The notes under the pieces were generated by a model. The model ran no database searches. It was not told the origin of the DNA and saw only the letters and a list, made by a program, of their open reading frames with translations. DNA of 5,583 bases from Bacteroidota bacterium (GTDB lineage: Bacteria > Bacteroidota > Bacteroidia > Chitinophagales > Chitinophagaceae), in the NCBI GenBank assembly GCA_947457085.1, contig CANGUS010000132.1, positions 1 to 5,583 of the forward strand. The letters are read 5' to 3'. A program made the position numbers and the translations under genes. Shown one piece after another: positions 1 to 5,299 of the stretch (the stretch's first letter is position 1; every line of letters begins with the position of its first letter).

Positions 1-44
1 CATTGCGAAACCCACGCTTTGATCGGTTGAAGCAATCTGGGTTT
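1..44. repeat. Possible interspersed repeat end with inverted ATTGC/GCAAT arms
   Basis: ATTGC at 2-6 is inverted against GCAAT at 32-36. A second inverted pair, AAACCCA at 8-14 and TGGGTTT at 38-44, interleaves with it, so only one of the two structures can form at a time. From memory, intergenic repeats of the form CATTGCGAGG...GAAGCAATC occur in many unrelated bacterial genomes, and this stretch has the same outer motifs. That resemblance is the main reason for the call. The left edge of the window cuts the element, so its boundaries are unknown. It could also be the 3' end or terminator of an upstream gene. Confidence 0.3.
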
Positions 45-157
45 GAGTGTTAGACTTTGCTCATGATTCTTAAGAACTCGAGCATGGTTGAAAAAAGAAC
101 ATTAAATTTACAGCACTAAGATAAAAATGTTTGATTTTGTTTTATCTTCCGATTTCA

Positions 158-1552
158 ATGAAACGATTAATTTTAATTGCTATCTTATTTTTTAATGCGC
201 TGAGTAATTCTTTTGCGCAAAATGCAGCTGCTCCTGATAGCTTTATTCATAAACGCTTAGAGTGCTTTAAACCTGATAGAAAATTACCTGTTTTTTATTA
301 TGAGAAAGGTGAAAGTAAAAAGACGGTTACTGATACTTTCTGGATTTGGAATACCACCCAAAACGATATTTCAGTTTATTTAAACCCATATTATCACCAA
401 GATTGGAGCATGCCCAATGTAGTAAAAGCCAATAGCAAAGTACCCTTAGTATTCTCTAAAGTATTTGACAATTTTGAAGGTTGTTATTATCCTATCAATC
501 AAATAGCTAGAATAGAATATGGCAATGAAAATATAACCGTTACATTATATACTCAACTCGTAAACAAAAATTCGACTGTATACAAAATGCCCGATGGTAG
601 TCTGCAATTTACCTTTCCATTGGACAGTGTAAAACACCATTATTTATATACCTTTCCCAATGGTATCATGAAAGAAACTGGTTGCAAACTCAATGCAGAT
701 AGCAGTAAAATTGGAGGGATAGTTATAAAAGCAAGATTTGGTGATGGGTATGATGTAGCCTATCATGGCAAAGAGTTCAGCTTTGAATTAATGAATGCAA
801 ATATCAAAGATTGCCAAGTGTATTATAGAAATGTGAAGGATGGAAAGGACTATCCAATTTATGTAAGCAGCAACAAATTCAATTACTTATTTCCTGAAAA
901 TGCCAGTGAAATAAAAATAGTAAAAGATAGTAGCCTGGTTACTTACCCTTTGGTAAATGGGGCAAATAATAGAACCTTTTCGTTGTACCTACTCTATCCT
1001 AACGAACCATATAGGATAGTAGATCATATAAAACAACCAATAGATTACAAACACCATCAATATGCTGTATTTTATTACGCATTGCCCAGTGAAGAAATTA
1101 GCAGAACCACTCTAAAAGATTATCAAAAGGATTATCCTAATTTGAAAATGTACAATATCCATCACAAAACCGTTTTTGATTTAGAAAATTTAAATGAAAC
1201 TAGCCGGGCAACTATTTTACAAGATTTGCAAAAAGACAGCTTAGTAAAATATATTATAAAACTAATGGCTAAGACAGATGGTAAAAATAATTTTCAAATT
1301 TTTGAGAATAGCATTTACTGTTTTTTTCCAACAACCATTCAGCAGGAAAATTTAATAGAAAAAGCAAAACAGTATAATTTTGAATATACATCTACAGCAT
1401 TCTCAACTGAATATAAACACAGTTTTAAATACGGCAGTAAATTATGGGACGAAAAAGCTATGCAGCAATTCAATAAACTTTACGAAAGTTATCCCTATTA
1501 CAATTTTAAAATGAACTTTTTATTCATTGCAGAACAAGACACAAAAAGATAG
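158..1552 (+). CDS. Exported protein of unknown function, DUF1573-like N-terminal region (tentative)
   Basis: I do not recognise this 464-residue protein. I place the start at ATG 158. The reading frame stays open upstream to a TTG at 131, but only from the ATG does the product begin as a clean signal peptide: MKR, a hydrophobic stretch at residues 4-15, then SFA|Q with likely cleavage after residue 20. No lipobox cysteine follows, so it is probably periplasmic or surface-exposed. Residues about 42-135 have the pattern of a DUF1573/ASH-type Ig fold: a tF.iwNtt strand near 60-67, a polar stretch, a VP.VFS strand near 95-100, then a strand pair ending TLYTQLV. The cysteine typical of DUF1573 is not clear. 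Residues about 185-280 look beta-rich, with a GG.V.KARFGDGYDVAY segment. The C-terminal 160 residues mix helices and strands and include a possible prodomain-like repeat (IFENSIYCFF, then a helix, then YESYPYYNF). There is no T9SS sorting domain. It stands alone, convergent with the receptor gene. The reading frame is secure; all domain suggestions are weak. Confidence 0.85.
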   Translation: MKRLILIAILFFNALSNSFAQNAAAPDSFIHKRLECFKPDRKLPVFYYEKGESKKTVTDTFWIWNTTQNDISVYLNPYYHQDWSMPNVVKANSKVPLVFSKVFDNFEGCYYPINQIARIEYGNENITVTLYTQLVNKNSTVYKMPDGSLQFTFPLDSVKHHYLYTFPNGIMKETGCKLNADSSKIGGIVIKARFGDGYDVAYHGKEFSFELMNANIKDCQVYYRNVKDGKDYPIYVSSNKFNYLFPENASEIKIVKDSSLVTYPLVNGANNRTFSLYLLYPNEPYRIVDHIKQPIDYKHHQYAVFYYALPSEEISRTTLKDYQKDYPNLKMYNIHHKTVFDLENLNETSRATILQDLQKDSLVKYIIKLMAKTDGKNNFQIFENSIYCFFPTTIQQENLIEKAKQYNFEYTSTAFSTEYKHSFKYGSKLWDEKAMQQFNKLYESYPYYNFKMNFLFIAEQDTKR

Positions 1553-1567
1553 AAAAATAAGAAACTA

Positions 1568-1683
1568 TTTTACCGATGAGGGTATTATTTCGATAACATC
1601 ATTTTTTTTCCTACCGCTTGCTCTCTATCCAAACTGCTTATTTCGGTTAGTGATGCCCAACTATTAATCAAAACCAATAGATT
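1568..1683. repeat. Long direct repeat, copy A (116 bp)
   Basis: It matches 1865-1981 at a constant offset of 297 bp up to about 1655, after which copy B has one extra base. By hand alignment there are about eleven differences over the whole unit, and positions 1595-1648 (54 bp) are identical to 1892-1945. The identical core includes a run of eight T (1602-1609) and ends in CGGTT. The 3' end of this copy holds a decayed hairpin (GTTAGTG against GCCCAAC, 1646-1661), then ACCAATAG (1673-1680). The start TTTTACCGAT is shared by both copies. Confidence 0.9.
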
Positions 1684-1689
1684 ACTACA

Positions 1690-1742
1690 GGTTGGTGTCT
1701 CACCAAACTCTTATTTCTGTTGGCGAGACACCAAGCAATAGT
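1690..1742. repeat. Hairpin doublet, first copy (REP-like)
   Basis: Two short hairpins lie side by side. The first is TTGGTG (1692-1697), loop TCT, CACCAA (1701-1706). The second is TTGGCG (1720-1725), loop AGA, CACCAA (1729-1734), with one C/A mismatch in the stem. The loops TCT and AGA are reverse complements, so the two hairpins are inverted relative to each other, as in a paired REP arrangement. CAATAGT ends the unit. The doublet is repeated with changes at 1807-1860. Confidence 0.75.
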
Positions 1743-1754
1743 TGAAACAAAAGC

Positions 1755-1801
1755 GAAAGGCTTTCAAGAACATATAAGCTTTGAAAGCACAGCCTTCAAA
1801 G
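1755..1801. repeat. Inverted repeats between the two hairpin doublets
   Basis: GCTTTCAA (1760-1767) is the exact inverse of TTGAAAGC (1781-1788), giving an 8-bp stem with a 13-nt loop. Each arm is also locally palindromic: GAAAGGCTTTC at 1755-1765 and GCTTTGAAAGC at 1778-1788. A further related stretch, GCCTTCAAAG, follows at 1792-1801. The sequence family differs from that of the GGTTGGTG hairpins on each side. It may be the centre of a larger composite element. Confidence 0.6.
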
Positions 1802-1806
1802 AGCAT

Positions 1807-1860
1807 GGTTGGTATCTCACAAAACAGTACATTTCGGTTGGTGAGACACCAGCCGATAGT
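1807..1860. repeat. Hairpin doublet, second copy (REP-like)
   Basis: This is a diverged copy of the doublet at 1690-1742. Its first hairpin (TTGGTA 1809-1814, TCT, CACAAA) has lost part of its stem. Its second is the longest in the cluster: 1834-1843 pairs with 1847-1856 over ten positions, with one G-U wobble (T1838:G1852) and an AGA loop. It ends in GCCGATAGT, matching the other module ends. Confidence 0.75.
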
Positions 1861-1864
1861 AGAA

Positions 1865-1981
1865 TTTTACCGATAGGAGTATTTTTTCGACAACATCATT
1901 TTTTTTCCTACCGCTTGCTCTCTATCCAAACTGCTTATTTCGGTTGGTGAGGCACCAACTATTAATTTAAACCGATAGATT
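1865..1981. repeat. Long direct repeat, copy B (117 bp)
   Basis: This is the second copy of the unit at 1568-1683, ending 14 bp before the stop codon of the receptor gene. Its 3' hairpin is intact: GTTGGTG (1943-1949), loop AGG, CACCAAC (1953-1959), a perfect 7-bp stem. The hairpin in copy A is decayed. ACCGATAG follows at 1971-1978. The pair frames the two hairpin doublets, so the whole 1568-1981 block may have moved or expanded as one unit. Confidence 0.9.
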
Positions 1982-1995
1982 CATTTCTTTTACAA

Positions 1996-4353
1996 CTACA
2001 AATCAACGGCTAACTGCAAGGTAAAATTACGAGGTGGCGCTATCAATGCTGGTCGTTCAGAATAAACTGTATTTAATAGATTTTTGATAACGAAAGAAAT
2101 TTTAGCTTGCTTTGAAAGCTGATAAGCAAAGCGAACATCCCACACAAAACTTCCTTTGTTGTATTTTGTTCTGAAGGCATTCACACTGCTTGGCAATTGG
2201 GTTCCTAACTCAAATAATAGTCCTGGTAAATTTTGGGCAGGTTTTGTATTTTGAAAAACGGCATCAATGTTTTGCATATTTGAATTGTATAAAATAGTAG
2301 ATCCAAACACTACATTTTTATAAGTATGTTCCATGTCGAATTTAAAGCTATTTCTGTATCTGTATTTCAATGTGTTGGTATTGCCGCTGATATTGGCCAT
2401 AATGGTTGAATCAGGGTTCAATAAAATTGGATTCATATAAGTATATGAAACCATAAAACGAGAACTGATTTTCCCTATTTTACCTTGTGCAACCGTAGAC
2501 ATATCTACTCCATTGATTCGAGTATTTCCTACATTGATCGATTTAAAACCTAAATATTTTAAAGGGTCTGACACCGTTTGAATCGTAGAATCTTTAGGAA
2601 CATAAAAATTGAAATTAAACTCCATCATATTTTGATACTGCATCCAAAAAGCGGCAAGGTCCACATATCCAAGCCAAGAGCCTATTTTATATCCTTGTTT
2701 AACTCCTAGCTCCGCACTCCATCCTGTCTCCGATTTTAATTCCAAATTAGGGAACACTTGTGAAGGACCAAAACTGGTACTGATGAAACGCTCAGCAATA
2801 GAAGGATAGCGATATCCTTGTCCGAAAGAAGCTCTTAGAAATGTTGCTTTTGAAAGCTCATAATTGAAGCCCGTTCTAAAAACTGGTTTTCTTTCGGTGG
2901 CATAGGTATCTACTTCATTCACTTCATATCGCATTCCAACATTGAGCCAAAGCTTTTTGATTTTTTTTTCGAGTTGTAAATAGGGTGCTACATTATAGGT
3001 TTTATGGTTGCCATACAACTCTCCTACTACATTGCTATAAGAGCTTAACACGCCTGAAACGATATGCAATTGATCCCAAATTTGATTGTCTGATTGAATT
3101 TCTTTTTGATATTGATATTCTCCAAAATAGGTATCCGCGGTAGATGATTGTTGTTTTTCTGGGATATCATTTTTACTTCTAAAAAAACGAGTTCTCAATA
3201 CATGTTTAGCCCCGCCTTTTGAATACAGTTGGATGTATGGATCGATATTGATTCGTTGTCCTTGATTTTTATTGATGGTAGTGGTTGAGTCAGACAATCC
3301 TCCATAGGGTTGATAAAATTTGGTTCCATTGACTGCATCGGGTTGCCAAAAAAAGAAAGTTTGACTTTTATTCATTTGAATATTCGAATTGATACCAACT
3401 AACAATCTAGGATTGTTTTTAAATCGATAGCGCAAGTTCAAGTTTGTTCTTCCTCTTCGCTGCAAATCGCCTTGATTATATGAATCCTCACTGTACCAAG
3501 CAGAACCTAAAACAAAATCTAATTGTCCGAATTTTTGAGCATGCATAAAATATCCGCCTTGAAAACCAGGTTGTTGTTTGCCCCACCATTTCCAAGATTT
3601 ATCTTTTGGGTTGCCATACATACCATTGTATAGCATCGCTTTGGTTTTAGGTTTATTTTTCGCAAAACCGGTTCTGAAATTCACGACGCCATTTAATGCA
3701 GAGGCCCCATATAAAGATGAGGAAGCTCCTTTAATTACTTCAATTTGCTCGCAGTTTTCAATGGGTAAAAAATCCCATTTGGCATCACCAGCATCAGCCG
3801 TCATCATGGGCATATCATCTACCAAAACCAATACCCTGCTGCCAGCACCATAACTCCAACCACTCCCACCCCTGATATTCACTTGGCTTTCTACAACAGA
3901 AACTCCTGGCACCCGTTGCAACGCATCCGTCATGTTATTATTAGCCATATTTAAAATTTGTGCTGGTTTAACAATTTCAATGGATACAATTTCCTCAGCA
4001 GCTCGTTTTTCAAATTTACTTCCACTGATTGTTATTGTATTGAGTGCAGTTGATTTTGACTTCAATGAAACATCCAATGTTTTGTTTTCATTTTTAGCTA
4101 ACGTAATAGTTTGTTTGATTTCTTCGTATCCTGTAAAAGAAAAACGGAGTTGATAAGTACCTTCTGACAATTTTAGTTCATAGGTGCCATTTATATCACT
4201 TTTTGTACCCATATAATTATTTGCAGACACAGACACTCCGGTCAATATTTCTTTCGAATCGACGTCCATTATTTTCCCTGAAAGGATTGCCTTTTGGGCA
4301 TTTAACGGAAAATAAAAAGTGACCATTGCAAGAACCCATACTATATATTTCAT
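1996..4353 (-). CDS. TonB-dependent outer-membrane receptor with carboxypeptidase-like N-terminal domain
   Basis: This 785-residue protein should form a gated outer-membrane beta-barrel that takes up a scarce ligand using energy passed from TonB-ExbB-ExbD. Residues 1-20 are a signal peptide ending LNA|Q. Residues about 22-98 are a CarboxypepD_reg-like domain (SGKIMDVDSKEILTGVSV, then GTYELKL and YQLRFSFTGYEE). ALNTITISG at 103-111 sits where the TonB box is expected. The plug covers about 118-228: MTDALQRVPGVSV, NIRGGSG, VLVLVDDMPM, then IEVIKGASSSLYGASALNGV. The rest is barrel, ending in NLLNTVYSERP and PRNFTLQLAVDL, although the last residue is Leu rather than the usual aromatic. It is much shorter than SusC-type receptors (about 1,000 residues) and has no SusD partner, so a CirA/FepA/BtuB-like small-ligand receptor is more likely. 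The ligand (siderophore, haem, cobalamin or metal) cannot be told from sequence. It is complete, with stop TAG at 1998-1996, and is transcribed away from gene 3. Confidence 0.95.
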   Translation of the reverse strand: MKYIVWVLAMVTFYFPLNAQKAILSGKIMDVDSKEILTGVSVSANNYMGTKSDINGTYELKLSEGTYQLRFSFTGYEEIKQTITLAKNENKTLDVSLKSKSTALNTITISGSKFEKRAAEEIVSIEIVKPAQILNMANNNMTDALQRVPGVSVVESQVNIRGGSGWSYGAGSRVLVLVDDMPMMTADAGDAKWDFLPIENCEQIEVIKGASSSLYGASALNGVVNFRTGFAKNKPKTKAMLYNGMYGNPKDKSWKWWGKQQPGFQGGYFMHAQKFGQLDFVLGSAWYSEDSYNQGDLQRRGRTNLNLRYRFKNNPRLLVGINSNIQMNKSQTFFFWQPDAVNGTKFYQPYGGLSDSTTTINKNQGQRINIDPYIQLYSKGGAKHVLRTRFFRSKNDIPEKQQSSTADTYFGEYQYQKEIQSDNQIWDQLHIVSGVLSSYSNVVGELYGNHKTYNVAPYLQLEKKIKKLWLNVGMRYEVNEVDTYATERKPVFRTGFNYELSKATFLRASFGQGYRYPSIAERFISTSFGPSQVFPNLELKSETGWSAELGVKQGYKIGSWLGYVDLAAFWMQYQNMMEFNFNFYVPKDSTIQTVSDPLKYLGFKSINVGNTRINGVDMSTVAQGKIGKISSRFMVSYTYMNPILLNPDSTIMANISGNTNTLKYRYRNSFKFDMEHTYKNVVFGSTILYNSNMQNIDAVFQNTKPAQNLPGLLFELGTQLPSSVNAFRTKYNKGSFVWDVRFAYQLSKQAKISFVIKNLLNTVYSERPALIAPPRNFTLQLAVDL

Positions 4354-4362
4354 ACTAATAAT

Positions 4363-4392
4363 TTTGTAAAAAGAAATAAATGTATATCTTTA
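4363..4392 (+). promoter_or_regulatory. Predicted Bacteroidota-type promoter of the T9SS cargo gene
   Basis: TTTG at 4363-4366 and TATCTTTA at 4385-4392 are separated by 18 bp. This is close to the Bacteroidota consensus of a TTTG-type -33 box and TAnnTTTG -7 box; the -7 element matches seven of its eight positions, counting the two free ones. Transcription would start around 4398-4400, leaving a leader of about ten bases before ATG 4408, with no Shine-Dalgarno sequence. Confidence 0.55.
4377..4384 (-). promoter_or_regulatory. Candidate -7 element for the TonB-dependent receptor gene
   Basis: Read on the minus strand this is TACATTTA, differing from TAnnTTTG only at the last base. It lies 23 bp upstream of ATG 4353. 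I see no TTTG-type -33 box at the expected distance, so the promoter may be weak or activator-dependent. It abuts the -7 element of the opposite promoter at 4385. No recognisable Fur-type operator is visible in the 54-bp gap. Confidence 0.35.
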
Positions 4393-4407
4393 TCGAAACT
4401 TTTTATA

Positions 4408-5217
4408 ATGAAAAAAATATTTTTACCGATTTTTTTATTGATTAGCTCAATATCTTTTGCGCAAGCACCTTGTGTACCTGGCACATTAACGACCACAGGA
4501 AACAGTTATATTTTACCAGATGCGATTACTAATTTCAAAGAAGCTTGTGTAAATGAATATTACGAACAATTAGTATATATGAAAGTACCGAAGGATACTA
4601 GTTTAGGAATTGTATCTGCTACTATAGATTCTTTTGTAATCAGCAAAAACGTTACAGGCATGCCTGCTGGTTTAATGGTTGAAGGGGTGCCTGGGATTTT
4701 ACCAGCTTCTCCATCCAATCCAAAAACAAACTTTGAGCGCATGAAAATTAAAGGCGATTCTTTGGCTTGTTTAAAAATCAGTGGAATTATTTCAACGTCT
4801 AATGCACCGGGTAATTACAATTTAATTATTCCAATTAGAGCCTACATGAAAATTGGTGGATTTGTTCCTTTAGACAGTGCAATTAACTTGTCAACATACA
4901 GTATCAACGTAAAACCTACAGGAACCTGTTTCCCAGCATCTATTTCTAATTTAGATAAATACAGTTTCGATTTAATCGGCAACGCACCGAATCCATTCAC
5001 TGGAAATACAACAATTTCTTTTCAATCTGCTGTAAGTAAAAACTTCGATTTAAAAATCATGAGTGCTACTGGCGCAATTGTGTATGCAGAAAAAGTTAAA
5101 TCTCAAATTGGCATGAATTACATCAACATAGATGGTTCTAAATTATCATCAGGTATGTACATGATTTTATTGAATGATGATAAAAATCGTTTGACGAAAA
5201 AAATGCAAGTAAAATAA
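4408..5217 (+). CDS. T9SS-secreted protein with putative Ig-like domain and type A sorting domain
   Basis: This 269-residue protein is predicted to cross the inner membrane by Sec and the outer membrane by the type IX secretion system, then be released or attached to the surface. Residues 1-18 are a signal peptide (MKKIFLPIFLLISSISFA, cleaved before QAPC, or after Ala20). Residues about 36-170 resemble putative Ig domains of other Bacteroidota secreted proteins: ILPDAITNF, then VPKDTS, ATIDSFVISKNVTGMPAGL, then LKISG and APGNYNLIIPI. The pattern GMPxGL...ISG...GNYNL resembles He_PIG-type folds. Cysteines at 22, 47, 121 and 174 could form two disulfides. The C-terminal sorting domain spans about 186-269: NAPNPFTGNTTISF, LKIMSATGAIVY, GMNYINIDGSKLSSGMYMILL, then the basic end KKMQVK. 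No catalytic motif is visible, so a binding or structural role is possible, but the function is unknown. The ATG at 4408 is fixed by the signal peptide and close promoter. A strong terminator follows, so the gene is probably monocistronic. Confidence 0.93.
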   Translation: MKKIFLPIFLLISSISFAQAPCVPGTLTTTGNSYILPDAITNFKEACVNEYYEQLVYMKVPKDTSLGIVSATIDSFVISKNVTGMPAGLMVEGVPGILPASPSNPKTNFERMKIKGDSLACLKISGIISTSNAPGNYNLIIPIRAYMKIGGFVPLDSAINLSTYSINVKPTGTCFPASISNLDKYSFDLIGNAPNPFTGNTTISFQSAVSKNFDLKIMSATGAIVYAEKVKSQIGMNYINIDGSKLSSGMYMILLNDDKNRLTKKMQVK

Positions 5218-5239
5218 TTTATACAAAATATAAAAATTG

Positions 5240-5267
5240 AGGAGCATTGAAAAATGCTCCTTTTTTT
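5240..5267 (+). terminator. Intrinsic terminator after the T9SS cargo gene
   Basis: AGGAGCATT (5240-5248) pairs perfectly with AATGCTCCT (5253-5261) around a GAAA tetraloop (5249-5252). The stem is nine base pairs long. A run of seven T starts at 5261, within its last pair. The hairpin begins 22 bp after the stop codon of gene 3. This is a textbook rho-independent terminator, and the GNRA loop adds stability. Confidence 0.9.
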
Positions 5268-5286
5268 ATTCCTGTGCTAATTAATC

Positions 5287-5294
5287 TATATTTG
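5287..5294 (+). promoter_or_regulatory. Predicted -7 element of the downstream membrane-protein gene
   Basis: TATATTTG is an exact match to the Bacteroidota -7 consensus TAnnTTTG and is followed by CAC, a common extension. The terminator of the previous gene ends 19 bp upstream, so this gene needs its own promoter. The -33 region overlaps the T-tract, and no TTG is visible there. ATG 5300 is only five bases beyond the element. Confidence 0.6.
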
Positions 5295-5299
5295 CACAA

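Larger units (their letters stand above)
1553..1995. other. Non-coding gap between convergent genes, filled with hairpin repeats
   Basis: This 443-bp stretch separates the 3' ends of the exported orphan (+) and the TonB-dependent receptor (-). Nearly all of it (1568-1981) is built from related repeat modules. A core of the form TTTCGGTTGGTGAGACACC, able to fold as a hairpin, recurs with variations, and each hairpin or hairpin pair is followed by a copy of ACCGATAG or a near match (ends at about 1680, 1741, 1858 and 1979). The one long open frame here (1720-1950) starts at TTG inside a hairpin and is judged spurious. Neither flanking gene has a textbook hairpin-plus-U-tract terminator, so the hairpins may also help end convergent transcription. 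That last point is inference. Confidence 0.75.

Noticed and set aside
3..53. Open frame reading into a TAG at 51-53, as the possible 3' end of an upstream gene
   Set aside because: Only 16 codons are visible, and they overlap the inverted repeat at the left edge. That is too little to support a gene, though it cannot be excluded.
103..110. TAAATTTA as a -7 box for gene 1
   Set aside because: It differs from the consensus only in the last base, but no TTTG-type -33 box lies at a fitting distance, and such matches are frequent in AT-rich DNA.
131..157. TTG start extending gene 1 by nine residues
   Set aside because: The extension puts a second hydrophobic stretch ahead of a clean signal peptide that begins at ATG 158, so the ATG is preferred.
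1720..1950. 76-codon plus-strand open frame
   Set aside because: It starts at TTG inside a hairpin, runs through the repeat modules and part of long repeat copy B, has no promoter or ribosome-binding site, and its product has no recognisable features. It is a by-product of the repeats.
1553..1995. CRISPR array or attachment site in the repeat-rich gap
   Set aside because: The repeats are unequal in length, diverged and unevenly spaced, with no uniform spacers. There is no integrase or cas gene nearby.
3578..3853. 91-codon plus-strand open frame
   Set aside because: It lies entirely antisense to the plug and early barrel region of the TonB-dependent receptor, whose protein is clearly real. 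It is a shadow frame.
3932..4153. 73-codon plus-strand open frame
   Set aside because: It is antisense to the N-terminal domain and TonB-box region of the receptor. Its apparent hydrophobicity comes from the opposite strand.
4560..4742. 60-codon minus-strand open frame
   Set aside because: It is antisense to the Ig-like part of the T9SS cargo gene, with no independent support.
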